The notes under the pieces: generated by a model | Databases searched by the model: none | The model's input: the letters and a program-made list of their open reading frames with translations, nothing else | What the model was told of the DNA's origin: nothing | Part shown: one piece after another, positions 51,585 through 59,511 of the stretch | Layout: the number at the start of each line of letters is the position of its first letter | How positions within the stretch are numbered: the first letter of the stretch is position 1 | Source of the DNA: Erythrobacter sp. UBA1916 | GTDB taxonomy: Bacteria > Pseudomonadota > Alphaproteobacteria > Sphingomonadales > Sphingomonadaceae | NCBI GenBank assembly: GCA_002337385.1 | Contig: DDFY01000003.1 | Coordinates: forward strand, 172,311-231,821 | Length of the DNA stretch: 59,511 nucleotides | Direction: 5' to 3' | Program-made: the position numbers and the translations under genes

Positions 51585-52834
51585 GATGGCGCTATTGCGT
51601 CGCTTTGTTTCACCAGCGTGACCTGACTGACCTCGATCCCGCCGCCGCGAAAACCGCCTTCGCAATACATCAGGTAGTAACGCCAGAGCCGGATGAAACG
51701 CTCGTCAAACCCTGTGGGCAGACGCCCCTCGACAACGGCAGCATCGAACCGCTCGCGCCAGGCCTTCAGCGTCTCGGCATAGTCGAGCCCGAAGTCCTCC
51801 TGATCCTCCCACGCCAGCCCACGCGCCTCGGCCAGCCGACGGAACTCGCTGGTGCGCAGCAGCATCCCGCCGGGGAAGACATAGGCCTGAATGAAATCGG
51901 CACTGGCGGCATAGGCGTCAAAAATGTCGTCGCAGATGGCGATATACTGGATCGCCGCGCGGCCACCGGGGCGCAGCACGCGGGCCACGCAATCGAGAAA
52001 GGCAGGCCAGTATTCGCGGCCCAGAGCCTCGACCATCTCGACGCTGACCACGCCGTCGAACTGCCCCTCGACATCGCGATAGTCGCGCTTGTGGAAGGCC
52101 ACATCGGGCCACTGCGCGCGGGCATAGGCGAGCTGCTGGTCGGAAATGCTGATCGCTTCGACATGCGGAACCGAGCGCGCCAGATAGGCCGCCAGCGAGC
52201 CCCAGCCGCAACCAATCTCAAGCACACTTGAGCTATTTCCGATTCGCCCGGCGAGTCGCTCCCACTTGCGGCGCTGCGCCGCTTCGAGTCCGTCGCCGCC
52301 CATGTGGTAAGCCGAGGAATAGGTCATGCTCGGATCGAGCCATGCGCCGTAGAAGTCGTTGCCGAGATCGTAGTGCGCATGGATGTTCTTTTCGGCCTGC
52401 GCGCGGGTGTTGCGTTTCAGGGCATGGAGCGCCCTTGCCGCCAGCCGCCACGGCCCCTTGGCGCGGGCGGTATCGCCGAGGCTTGCGGCATTGGCCATGA
52501 ACAGCGCGAACAGCGGCACCGGATCGGGGCTATCCCACTCGCCCGCTTCCCACGCCTGATACCAGCCGACCGACCCTCCGGTCGCCAGCCGCACCAGCGC
52601 GCGCCAATCTTTCAGGTGGACCTCGCATTCGAAGCCGGGAGTATGGCCGCCCAGTGTGCGGCGCGTGCCATCGGGCAGCACGGCGTGGATTGCCCCGCTC
52701 TCAAGGCGTTCGTCGATACGGTCCACAATGCGGGCCAAGCCGGGGGCAAACAGGCGCGCGAGCAGGCCCGGCCTTGTGCCGAATTGCTGCCCCGCACCCA
52801 GCAGCTGCGTTCCTCTCGCCTCCCTCGCGGACAT
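51581..52834 (-). CDS. cfa: Cyclopropane-fatty-acyl-phospholipid synthase
   Basis: Cfa methylenates unsaturated acyl chains in membrane lipids with SAM, stiffening membranes under stress. The 417-aa product has the N-terminal lipid-binding part, NIHAHYDLGNDFYGAWLDPSMTYSSAYH, the SAM motif VLEIGCGWGSLAAYLA, and the Cfa-type FIQAYVFPGGML and RLWRYYLMYCEGGFR. I chose the ATG at 52832-52834; a TTG at 52870 is in frame but would add an unconserved leader. It lies 45 bp after the photolyase and overlaps the hydrolase gene. In Rhodobacter cfa and phr are co-controlled by a stress sigma factor, as seems likely here. Confidence 0.92.
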   Translation of the reverse strand: MSAREARGTQLLGAGQQFGTRPGLLARLFAPGLARIVDRIDERLESGAIHAVLPDGTRRTLGGHTPGFECEVHLKDWRALVRLATGGSVGWYQAWEAGEWDSPDPVPLFALFMANAASLGDTARAKGPWRLAARALHALKRNTRAQAEKNIHAHYDLGNDFYGAWLDPSMTYSSAYHMGGDGLEAAQRRKWERLAGRIGNSSSVLEIGCGWGSLAAYLARSVPHVEAISISDQQLAYARAQWPDVAFHKRDYRDVEGQFDGVVSVEMVEALGREYWPAFLDCVARVLRPGGRAAIQYIAICDDIFDAYAASADFIQAYVFPGGMLLRTSEFRRLAEARGLAWEDQEDFGLDYAETLKAWRERFDAAVVEGRLPTGFDERFIRLWRYYLMYCEGGFRGGGIEVSQVTLVKQSDAIAPS

Positions 52835-52879
52835 TCCGTATCTTATGGAGAACCGCTCCCCAACGGGCAAGCCGGGAAG

Positions 52880-54259
52880 CTAATCTTTGGCTTCACGATA
52901 GGCGCTCAGGGCGCGCTCGCGCGCCTCCTTGTGGCCGATGATTTTCACCGGATAGTCGCCGCGCTGGTCGTCGGCTGGATCGTGAATTGCGCTGCCTGTC
53001 AGATGCGCCAGTTCGGGCACCCAGTGGCGAATATAGCCCGCCGCATCGAACTTCTCCGACTGGCTGAGCGGGGCCATGATCCGCACGAACATGTTCGAAT
53101 CGACCCCCGTGCCGCTGACCCACTGCCAGTTCACCGCGTTGCTGGCATAGTCGGCGTCCACGAGCGTGTCCCAGAACCAGCGCTCGCCCTCGCGCCAGTC
53201 GATCAGCAGATGTTTGACGAGGAAGCTGGCCGCGATCATCCGCACGCGGTTGTGCATCCAGCCGGTGTGCCAGAGCTGGCGCATTCCGGCGTCGACAATC
53301 GGGTAACCAGTGCGGCCCTGCTGCCATACTTCCAGCTCCCCGGCGATCACATGGCCACGATTGGGGTTGCGCCAGAGGCCATCATCGTAGCCGTCGCGGT
53401 AGCTTTTGACCGGATAGTCGGGGAACTGGCAGATCACGTTCTGCGCATAGTCGCGCCAGAGCAGCTCGGAGCGATAGATGCGCGCGCCCTCGGAGGTGTA
53501 GCGGGTCATCGCCTGCCAGAGCATTGCGGGCGAGATCTCGCCGAAATGGAGGTGCGGGCTCATCTTCGAGGAGCCGTCGATTGCGGGCAGGTTGCGGTCC
53601 TCGTCGTAGTTGCTGACGACGTCGAGGAAGCTCTCGAACCGCTCCATTGCGGCGGCGGTTCCAGCGCTCCATTCCTCGCGCATCCCACCTGCCCAGTCGG
53701 GCTTGGTCGGGAGCAGGTTCCAGTCTGCGAGGGTATCGCTGGCTGGCCATGTGCCCGGCGCACTGAGCGAGGGCTCGGGGAGGATGTCGAAGCTGTCGAT
53801 GGCGGCGAGGCTCGCCTTCATGAAGGGGGTGTAGATCTTGTAAGGATCACCCGATCCGGTCGTCACCGCACCGGGCGGTAGCAGGTAGTTGCCATCGTAA
53901 AGACGCAGGTCGAGGTGCTCTTTCAGCCCGCCTTGCGCCTTGCGCCACCACGGCTCGTAATGGCGCAGCGCGTGGACGGTCTCGGCGCCGGTTTCCCTGG
54001 CAAGCTTGCAAAGTTCCTCCACCGTATCGCCGCGCCGCAGGATCAGCCGCGAATGATGGCGGGCAAGATCGCGTTCAAGCGCCTCCAGCGACTGGTGCAG
54101 ATACCAGCGCGAAGCTCCGCCATAGGCGTGACCCTTCGCCAGCGCGTCGTCGAGCACATAGACCGCGATCACCGGGCCAGCCTCGGCGGCGGCGGTGAAG
54201 GCGCGCTGGTCGGCGAGGCGCAGGTCGCGCCGGAGCCAGACGATCTGGGGCTTGGTCAC
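52880..54259 (-). CDS. phr: Deoxyribodipyrimidine photolyase
   Basis: This flavoenzyme splits UV-induced pyrimidine dimers with blue light. The 459-aa product starts TKPQIVWLRRDLRLADQRAF after a GTG at 54257-54259 that is preceded by GGAGG. It has the antenna-binding domain, and the FAD domain contains MSPHLHFGEISPAMLWQ, RSELLWRDYAQNVI, GYPIVDAGMRQLWHTGWMHNRVRMIAASFL, the DTLVDADYASNAVNWQWV loop and SNMFVRIMAP. These are class I CPD photolyase motifs. The longer frame from 54313 runs across the EcfG-like promoter and is rejected. It is first in a three-gene leftward operon. Confidence 0.94.
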   Translation of the reverse strand: MTKPQIVWLRRDLRLADQRAFTAAAEAGPVIAVYVLDDALAKGHAYGGASRWYLHQSLEALERDLARHHSRLILRRGDTVEELCKLARETGAETVHALRHYEPWWRKAQGGLKEHLDLRLYDGNYLLPPGAVTTGSGDPYKIYTPFMKASLAAIDSFDILPEPSLSAPGTWPASDTLADWNLLPTKPDWAGGMREEWSAGTAAAMERFESFLDVVSNYDEDRNLPAIDGSSKMSPHLHFGEISPAMLWQAMTRYTSEGARIYRSELLWRDYAQNVICQFPDYPVKSYRDGYDDGLWRNPNRGHVIAGELEVWQQGRTGYPIVDAGMRQLWHTGWMHNRVRMIAASFLVKHLLIDWREGERWFWDTLVDADYASNAVNWQWVSGTGVDSNMFVRIMAPLSQSEKFDAAGYIRHWVPELAHLTGSAIHDPADDQRGDYPVKIIGHKEARERALSAYREAKD

Positions 54260-54281
54260 AAGAACCTCCGTTCGTGGTGGT

Positions 54282-54307
54282 AACGTCAGTCCTGTTGAGA
54301 CAGTTCC
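54282..54307 (-). promoter_or_regulatory. EcfG (general stress sigma) promoter of phr-cfa-hydrolase
   Basis: On the minus strand GGAAC (54303-54307) is followed after exactly 17 nt by CGTT (54282-54285), the consensus of the alphaproteobacterial EcfG sigma factor, 23 nt before the photolyase GTG. It overlaps the stop codon of the upstream DUF457 gene, consistent with an independent stress-induced start. Functions downstream (UV repair, membrane cyclopropanation) fit the general stress response. Confidence 0.7.
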
Positions 54308-55221
54308 TCGCAAGCCACATCGGGCAGCGCGAGCGTGAAAGTGCTGTTTCCGGAATAGCGCGCGTCTTGGAGCACCACCGAGCCATCCTCCGCCCGCACG
54401 GCAAAAGGCGCGCGCGACCAGAACAGGAAGGCATCAAGCTGGCTGTTGGTCTGACGCAGGGTATCGGTGTCAGGCCATGCGCAGCGCCGGTCGGTGATCG
54501 GCTCGAACACACCTGAATCGGGATTGCGAATCCACCAGTTATTCGGCACTCCTGCGATGGTATCACGATGCCAGAAAGCGGCTGGTGGCGGGCTGCCAAT
54601 CACGATCTGTCCCGGCAGATAGGGCGCATCCAGCCGCGCCGTTTCGGCCGCCCAGGTCACACCGGCATTCACCCCGATATAGGCCAGCACCCCGGCCAGC
54701 GTCACCCGCGCCACCTTGCGCCAGTCGCCGCCCCGCTTCTCACGCCGCAGCGACAACCACAGGCCCAGCCCCATGCCGATCCAAAGCCAGATATCGATAA
54801 TGAACAGCACATCGCCATAGAACCAGCGGTGCGAAAACGGCTCGAGCAGCCGGATGCCGTAGACATTCATCCAGTCGAGCGCCGGATGGGTCAGGCAAGC
54901 GATGAAGGCGAGCGCGAACAGCCACCCGAAGCGCACCGGAAGCCGCCCCTCGGGCCGCTTACCGCGGCTCTCCTGCCAGCGATCGAAACCCCACAGGATG
55001 CCCGCCAACAGCAAGGGCAACAGCACCAGCGCAGGCGGGCCGTGGGTGATGCCGCGGCGGAAGGCCAGATGCTCCAGCCCCGTGGTCCAGGCAAAGCAGG
55101 TGACATCCACATCGGGCAGGTTCGCGCCGATAATCAGCGCAGGCATGGCAAGGCCGGTCTTTCTCTTGAGACCGGCCTGCCCGATCAGCGCGCCGACGAG
55201 CGAATGGGTGAGGTTGTCCAT
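54286..55221 (-). CDS. DUF457 membrane-bound metal-dependent hydrolase (YdjM type)
   Basis: The 311-aa product begins MDNLTHSLVGALIGQAGLKRKTG, the hallmark of DUF457 membrane hydrolases. It has metal-binding histidines and aspartates in GANLPDVDV, RRGITHGPPAL and LTHPALDWMN, and about five helices (LVLLPLLLAGILWGF, WLFALAFIACL, VLFIIDIWLWIGMGLGLWL). A periplasmic C-terminal part of about 120 residues follows. The ATG at 55219-55221 starts at the family hallmark; the longer frame reads non-coding sequence. LexA-regulated relatives (E. coli YdjM) are DNA-damage inducible, an interesting link to the photolyase next door. Confidence 0.88.
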   Translation of the reverse strand: MDNLTHSLVGALIGQAGLKRKTGLAMPALIIGANLPDVDVTCFAWTTGLEHLAFRRGITHGPPALVLLPLLLAGILWGFDRWQESRGKRPEGRLPVRFGWLFALAFIACLTHPALDWMNVYGIRLLEPFSHRWFYGDVLFIIDIWLWIGMGLGLWLSLRREKRGGDWRKVARVTLAGVLAYIGVNAGVTWAAETARLDAPYLPGQIVIGSPPPAAFWHRDTIAGVPNNWWIRNPDSGVFEPITDRRCAWPDTDTLRQTNSQLDAFLFWSRAPFAVRAEDGSVVLQDARYSGNSTFTLALPDVACEELSQQD

Positions 55222-55240
55222 TCGCCCGTGGCTAGCAGGT

Positions 55241-56353
55241 TCAGACGAGTTCGCCGAGCATCTGCGCGTCGAAGCCTCGCAAGGCGTCCTGACGTCCATC
55301 GCGCACCGCGTTGGCGAACTCGGGGTTGGCGATCAGCGCGCGGCCGACCGCGATCAGATCGAACTCGCCCGCCTCCATTCGACGCTCAAGCTCGCCGATA
55401 TCGGCCACCTTGCTGCTTTCACCGGCAAAGGCACCGAGAATATCGCCATCAAGCGCCACCGAGCCGACGCTGATTGTCGTCGCGCCGGTCAACTTCTTGG
55501 CCCAGCCCGCGAAGTTGAGGCCTTTCTCGCCGTCGATCTCGGGGAACTCCGGCTCCCAGAAGCGGCGCTGCGAAGCGTGGATCACATCGACCCCAGCGGA
55601 GACCAGCGGGCCGAGCCAGGCTTCCATTTCGTCGGGCGTCGGCGCGAGCTTTACGGTGTAGTCCTGCGCCTTCCACTGGCTCACGCGCATGATCAGCGGC
55701 ATATCCTCGGGCATTGCGGCGCGGACCTGCTTGACGATCTCGACGGCGAAGCGGCTGCGTTCGGGCAAGGTCGCCCCGCCCCATTTGTCGTCGCGGCGGT
55801 TCATCGCGCCCCAGAAGAACTGGTCGATCAGGTAGCCGTGCGCGCCGTGCAGCTCGATGGTGTCGAAGCCGAGCTTCACCGCATCGGCAGCGGCGCTGGC
55901 GAACTTGGCGACGGCGTCGGCGACGTCCTCTTCGCTCATCGCCTTGCCGAACGGCTCGCCCTTGTCATCGATGCCGGAGGGGCCTTCGGGCTGGCCGGGA
56001 CGCGGCTGGTCAGGGACCTGCGCGGCAACGAGCCCGGTGTGCCACAGCTGCGGCGCGATCTTGCCGCCCGCACCGTGGACAGTCTCGACCACGTTGCCCC
56101 AGCCCGCGAGTGACTTTTCGCCGTGGAAGGCCGGAATATCCGGGTGGTTGCGCGATTCCGGGCGGTCTATGCCGGTGCCTTCGGTGATGATCAGCCCGGT
56201 GCCGCCAGCAGCGCGCTTGCGATAGTACTCGGCGACGTTTTCGCCGGGCACGCCTTGGGGCGAGAAGTTGCGCGTCATCGGCGCCATGACAATGCGGTTG
56301 GGCAACGAAAGGCCCTTGATGGTAAGCGGGGTAAACAGTGCAGACATGGTCAT
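55241..56353 (-). CDS. NADH:flavin oxidoreductase, Old Yellow Enzyme family
   Basis: The 370-aa FMN enzyme has the OYE start LFTPLTIKGLSLPNRIVMAPMTR, GTGLIITEGTGIDRPESRNHPDIP, IAPQLWHTG, ELHGAHGYLIDQFFWGAMNRRDDKWGG and the phosphate-binding GRALIANPEFANAVRDG at the end. Such enzymes reduce alkenes, nitro compounds or nitrate esters. GGAG lies 5 nt before the first ATG (56351-56353), favouring it over the second Met. It is 20 bp upstream of the DUF457 gene in the same direction and may share a transcript. Natural substrate unknown. Confidence 0.92.
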   Translation of the reverse strand: MTMSALFTPLTIKGLSLPNRIVMAPMTRNFSPQGVPGENVAEYYRKRAAGGTGLIITEGTGIDRPESRNHPDIPAFHGEKSLAGWGNVVETVHGAGGKIAPQLWHTGLVAAQVPDQPRPGQPEGPSGIDDKGEPFGKAMSEEDVADAVAKFASAAADAVKLGFDTIELHGAHGYLIDQFFWGAMNRRDDKWGGATLPERSRFAVEIVKQVRAAMPEDMPLIMRVSQWKAQDYTVKLAPTPDEMEAWLGPLVSAGVDVIHASQRRFWEPEFPEIDGEKGLNFAGWAKKLTGATTISVGSVALDGDILGAFAGESSKVADIGELERRMEAGEFDLIAVGRALIANPEFANAVRDGRQDALRGFDAQMLGELV

Positions 56354-56503
56354 CTTGCTCCGATTGAAGATCAGTTACCGCAAAGCTGGGGAGAAAGGTT
56401 GCATGGAACAACCCGCTTTGTGTCCGGCCAAGAAAAACTTCGCGCGGCGCGTGGCGGCACCCAATCCGCGCTCGTGCGTTCACCGGGCAATGGGACATTT
56501 CCA

Positions 56504-57253
56504 ATGAACGCCTTATCGAGATCGCGCCACTGGCTGTTTCGCGAGCAGCGCGTGCTCGCGCTGTTTCTGGTTAGTGCCGCTTTGGTGGCCGGGTTCGTGG
56601 CCTTGGCAGGCGAGATGCAGGAGGGCGAAACCCACGCCTTCGACATCGCCATTCTCGAAGCCCTGCGCCAACCGGGCCATCCAGCGCAGTTGATCGGACC
56701 GGGCTGGCTGCAACAGGCCGCCACCGATATCACCGCGCTTGGCGGGGTGACGGTGCTCTCGCTGGTGAGCGTGCTGGCGGTGGCCTTCCTGCTGCTGCGC
56801 AAACGCTGGCGGCAGGCCGGGTTTACCGCAATTGCCACCATGGGCGGCGCGCTGATCGGGAGCCTGCTGAAAGGCCTGTTCGCCCGCCCCCGGCCCGAGG
56901 TGGTGCCGCACCTTGTCGAGGTGACTTCGCTGAGCTTTCCCAGCGGGCATTCGCTCAATAGCGCGATCATTTATCTCACGCTGGCGGTGATGATCGCGCG
57001 CAGTTTTACCGACCGCACCAGCCGCGTGTTCACCGTCGCGGTGGCGGTGATGCTGGTGCTGGCCATTGGCTGTACGCGGGTGTTGCTGGGCGTCCATTAC
57101 CCCACCGACGTGCTCGGCGGGTGGACGCTGGGCGCGGCCTGGGCGCTGCTGGTGGGGATCATCGCCGACGTGCTGCAGAAGCGGCACAAGATCGAGGAGC
57201 CGACCAACGGACAGGGCGAGGCCGAGACCCCGCCCCTGCCCAATTCGCCTTAG
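56504..57253 (+). CDS. PAP2 family phosphatase
   Basis: The 249-aa integral membrane protein has five to six helices and the three phosphatidic-acid phosphatase motifs: KGLFARPRP, PSGHS and CTRVLLGVHYPTDVLGG, with the catalytic His pair. Family substrates include phosphatidate, phosphatidylglycerophosphate and undecaprenyl pyrophosphate. I chose the ATG at 56504 because the hydrophobic N-terminus begins there; upstream sequence in frame is antisense to the OYE gene. It is convergent with korB, their stops overlapping by 4 bp at 57250-57253. Confidence 0.9.
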   Translation: MNALSRSRHWLFREQRVLALFLVSAALVAGFVALAGEMQEGETHAFDIAILEALRQPGHPAQLIGPGWLQQAATDITALGGVTVLSLVSVLAVAFLLLRKRWRQAGFTAIATMGGALIGSLLKGLFARPRPEVVPHLVEVTSLSFPSGHSLNSAIIYLTLAVMIARSFTDRTSRVFTVAVAVMLVLAIGCTRVLLGVHYPTDVLGGWTLGAAWALLVGIIADVLQKRHKIEEPTNGQGEAETPPLPNSP

Positions 57254-58296
57254 ACCGGGTCTTGCGCGGTGCCGCTGACGGTCCAGGTCTGGCCCTTGGC
57301 GAGCAGCTTGGCGAGGTTGTTGTCCTTGCCTTCGACCGCCTTGGCCCTCTCGGCGATCACGGCGCTCTCATAGGTCTCTGCGGGATCGTCGTAGATCACG
57401 CCAAGCGGCATCGGGAAGGGGCCGAACTCCAGCTCGATCAGCATGTGCGCGAGCATCCGGTTCTTGGCATCGTGGACGCAGACACCAGCGGCTTCCCAGT
57501 CGCCATCGACCACATCGACCACCTCGAATGAGAACGTCTCGGGCACCAGCTTGAGGCCCTTCACTTCGCCCTTCTTGGCATTGCCGAACAGCATCGGCTT
57601 ACCGTGCTCAAGCCACAACTGACGATCCTCCGCGCCCTTGGGAGCAGCGAAATCGTTGAACACGTCCTTATTGTAGACGATGCAGTTCTGGAAAATCTCG
57701 ATGAAGGCCGCGCCCTGATGCGCATGGGCGGCCTTGAGCACGTCGGGTAGATTCTTCGAAACGTCGAACCCGCGCCCGATGAAGCGCGCACCTGAACCGA
57801 GCGCGAAGGCGCAGGGGTTGGCCGGGTGATCGACCGAGCCCAAAGGCGAGGTCGGCGTGCGGGTGTGCTCGCGGCTGGTGGGTGAATACTGGCCCTTGGT
57901 GAGGCCATAGATCTCATTGTTGAACAGCATGATCTGCATGTTCACGTTGCGGCGCAGCACGTGCATCATGTGGTTGCCGCCGATGGACAGGCCATCGCCG
58001 TCACCGGTGACCAGCCAGACGTCGAGATCGGGGTTGGCCAGCTTCACGCCGGTGGCGAAGGCGGGCGCGCGGCCGTGGATGGTGTGGAAGCCGTAGGTCT
58101 CCATGTAATAGGGGAAGCGGCTGGAGCAGCCGATCCCGCTGATGAAGACGGTGTTGGCCGGGTCAGCGCCAAGCTGCGGCAGCGTGCGCTGCACGGCCTT
58201 GAGGATCGCGTAGTCGCCGCAACCGGGGCACCAGCGCACCTCCTGGTCGGTTTCCCAGTCCTTGAGGGTGGTTTCGATTTTCGCCTGAACGTTCAT
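57250..58296 (-). CDS. korB: 2-oxoacid:ferredoxin oxidoreductase beta subunit
   Basis: KorB binds thiamine diphosphate and an Fe-S cluster and, with KorA, oxidatively decarboxylates 2-oxoglutarate (or another 2-oxoacid), reducing ferredoxin. The 348-aa product has WCPGCGDYAILKAVQ (Cys23 and Cys26), GIGCSSRFPYYMETYGFHTIHGRAPAFATG, the TPP motif GDGDGLSIGGNHMMHVLRRN and NNEIYGLTKGQYSPTS, matching aerobic KorB proteins. The ATG overlaps the stop of the inserted gene by 4 bp. 2-Oxoglutarate as substrate is the usual inference for this two-subunit type. Confidence 0.93.
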   Translation of the reverse strand: MNVQAKIETTLKDWETDQEVRWCPGCGDYAILKAVQRTLPQLGADPANTVFISGIGCSSRFPYYMETYGFHTIHGRAPAFATGVKLANPDLDVWLVTGDGDGLSIGGNHMMHVLRRNVNMQIMLFNNEIYGLTKGQYSPTSREHTRTPTSPLGSVDHPANPCAFALGSGARFIGRGFDVSKNLPDVLKAAHAHQGAAFIEIFQNCIVYNKDVFNDFAAPKGAEDRQLWLEHGKPMLFGNAKKGEVKGLKLVPETFSFEVVDVVDGDWEAAGVCVHDAKNRMLAHMLIELEFGPFPMPLGVIYDDPAETYESAVIAERAKAVEGKDNNLAKLLAKGQTWTVSGTAQDPV

Positions 58297-58829
58297 TCGC
58301 TGTCACTTTCTACCGGAGCCACAACCCGTTCCGGACCAAAGACTTTTTTCATCACTTCGTCGTCGAAGTCGTCGTCTGCTTCTTTCGAAAGAATGACGGC
58401 GATGACCCTCATGAAAACTCCGTCATGCCAAAGAGACCAAGTCTCTCTCATGCCCATTCCGGTTTCGTATGAACCGCGCATACCAACGATCTCTGGGTGT
58501 CCCGGTGGGCTAAAAGGCTCTTCCGCTATGACCTTGGTTATGCCGGCCTCATGAAATGATTCCCGCATGTTTCTGCGCAGCGCATCGAACGACATGCGAT
58601 GTTCCGGAACAATTGTTGCACCAATCGCTGCCTGCTTGAGCAAGTCATCGGGCATACAAGTGATACCCCTTGCTCCTTCGTCTCCAAGCGGTTCCTCGGC
58701 ACAGGAGATACCAAGAAAACTCGTTGGCAGAGGTGCCATCAATGGCACCCTTGCGAAATCGTCTTGCGCTGCTGCTGATGCGGCGACTGATGCGACGGCT
58801 AAGCCGAAGAAGGATGCAAAGGCCTTCAT
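58293..58829 (-). CDS. Secreted protein of unknown function inserted between korA and korB
   Basis: The 178-aa product has a signal peptide (MKAFASFFGLAVASVAASAAAQ) and a soluble mature part with two cysteines (GISCAEEPLGDEGARGITCMP). It has an acidic C-terminus and no recognised domain; MRGSYETGMGMRETWSLWHDGVFMRVIAVI suggests a beta-rich fold. It overlaps korA by 4 bp at its start and korB by 4 bp at its end, so it is fully coupled to both. Yet its base composition is lower in GC than either. A periplasmic protein is unexpected within a cytosolic two-subunit enzyme operon. Confidence 0.8.
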   Translation of the reverse strand: MKAFASFFGLAVASVAASAAAQDDFARVPLMAPLPTSFLGISCAEEPLGDEGARGITCMPDDLLKQAAIGATIVPEHRMSFDALRRNMRESFHEAGITKVIAEEPFSPPGHPEIVGMRGSYETGMGMRETWSLWHDGVFMRVIAVILSKEADDDFDDEVMKKVFGPERVVAPVESDSE

Positions 58830-59511
58830 TCCGCCAGCGCCAGTTCGATCGCGGCTTCAAGCTCGGCGATCTTGAACGGCTGGCCGCTCGTCTTGGTGTA
58901 GGGCTGTGCATCGACCAGCAGCTGGTCGCGCAGCACGGTCTTGAACTGGCCGGTGTTCATCTCGGGCACCAGCACCTTGTCGTACTTGCGCAGCAGCTCG
59001 CCCGAGTTGGCGGGCAGCGGCCAGATGTGGCGGAAGTGCAGGTGGCTCACATCGAGCCCCCGCTTGCGGCAGTTGTCGACCGCGCGGCGGATCGGGCCGA
59101 AGGTGCTGCCCCAACCGACCACGGCCAGCTTGCCGCCCTCGTCACCCAGCGTCACACCCTGATCGGGCACCGCGATGCCGTCGATCTTGGCCTTGCGCGC
59201 GTCGGTCATCGCCTGGTGGTTCTCCGGCGCATAGTCGATATTGCCGGTGCCTTCCTTCTTCTCGATGCCGCCGATGCGGTGCATCAGGCCCGGCGTGCCC
59301 GGCTTGATCCACGGCCGTGCGCCCTTCTCGTCGCGCTTGTAGGGCAGCACGTGGCCATCGGGATTGTTGTTCTCGGTCAGGAACTTCGCGGTGAAAGGTG
59401 CGAAGCTGTCGACATCGGGCACCTTCCACGGCTCGGCCGCATTGGCGATATAGCCGTCAGTCAGCAGCATCACCGGGGTCATGTACTCCACCGCGATGCG
59501 GCAGGCCTCGA
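58826..59511 (-). CDS. korA: 2-oxoacid:ferredoxin oxidoreductase alpha subunit (partial, N-terminus off the right edge)
   Basis: Only the last 228 codons lie in the window. The frame is open to the edge, reading EACRIAVEYMTPVMLLTDGY, a core motif of KorA, then KPGTPGLMHRIGGIEKKEGTGNIDYAPENH and the C-terminal VVGWGSTFGPIRRAV with RHIWPLPANSGELLRKYDKVLVPEMNTGQ. Aerobic KorA proteins are usually about 600 residues, with the gamma domain fused at the N-terminus, so roughly 60% is missing here. The stop overlaps the inserted secreted-protein gene by 4 bp. Confidence 0.93.
   Translation of the reverse strand, partial: EACRIAVEYMTPVMLLTDGYIANAAEPWKVPDVDSFAPFTAKFLTENNNPDGHVLPYKRDEKGARPWIKPGTPGLMHRIGGIEKKEGTGNIDYAPENHQAMTDARKAKIDGIAVPDQGVTLGDEGGKLAVVGWGSTFGPIRRAVDNCRKRGLDVSHLHFRHIWPLPANSGELLRKYDKVLVPEMNTGQFKTVLRDQLLVDAQPYTKTSGQPFKIAELEAAIELALAE

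Noticed and set aside
1..59511. CRISPR array, prophage, replication origin or rRNA operon
   Set aside because: No regularly spaced repeats, phage structural genes, DnaA-box clusters or rRNA sequence were seen anywhere in the window.

Overview
The window is a high-GC chromosomal segment with dense, translationally coupled operons. Gene order and family membership point to an alphaproteobacterium of the Sphingomonadales, most like Erythrobacteraceae. This is inferred from a tkt-gap-pgk-class I aldolase cluster, the alphaproteobacterial arrangement zapA-6S RNA-5-formyl-THF cyclo-ligase, a GGAAC-N17-CGTT promoter of the EcfG type, a BigR-like sulfide operon and the CCTTCGACAAGCTCAGG intergenic repeat. 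No rRNA, CRISPR array, phage or complete insertion sequence is visible. Both ends cut a gene: nuoD on the left and korA on the right.

1-4.6 kb: complex I genes nuoA-B-C-D run leftward from a recognisable promoter. A thiolase and a small lipoprotein run rightward. 4.6-8 kb: an SH3-domain secreted protein, the ammonium transporter AmtB, a secreted protein, thiE and a second lipoprotein. 8-13.5 kb: leftward central-carbon cluster tkt, gap, pgk and class I fructose-bisphosphate aldolase. 13.6-15.8 kb: a coiled-coil protein, zapA, 6S RNA, a repeat-rich spacer, 5-formyl-THF cyclo-ligase and two small membrane proteins. 15.9-19.3 kb: tRNA-Asp(GTC), thyA, a nucleotide-sugar epimerase, tRNA-Pro(CGG) and, directly after that tRNA, a lower-GC orphan Mrr-type nuclease.

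19.3-27 kb: a CzcCBA-type heavy-metal efflux operon runs leftward, and its two-component regulator pair runs rightward. They share a spacer with a 16-bp inverted repeat and three TTGTCAG boxes. 27-33.5 kb: a TetR regulator diverges from a tripartite MFP-RND-OMF drug-efflux operon.

33.5-43.6 kb: a sulfide/persulfide island. An ArsR/BigR-like repressor and a 1-Cys peroxiredoxin diverge from persulfide dioxygenase, two YeeE/YedE half-transporters, DUF2892, a DUF442 phosphatase-like protein, sulfide:quinone reductase, a SulP permease and a 48-aa HTH protein resembling the N-terminus of an IS3 OrfA. A second 1-Cys peroxiredoxin follows a 10-bp-arm palindrome. Then comes a cyanide-insensitive bd oxidase (cioAB plus a DUF2474 subunit). 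The expected logic is that SQR feeds electrons from sulfide to quinone, the dioxygenase removes persulfide, SulP/YeeE move sulfur anions, and the bd oxidase respires when sulfide blocks haem-copper oxidases.

43.7-59.5 kb: purF with an SDR, a PilZ protein, a serine hydrolase, wecBC, a photolyase-cyclopropane synthase-serine hydrolase operon behind an EcfG-like promoter, a DUF457 membrane hydrolase, an OYE reductase, a PAP2 phosphatase and the korAB 2-oxoacid:ferredoxin oxidoreductase. A secreted protein of unknown function lies between korA and korB.
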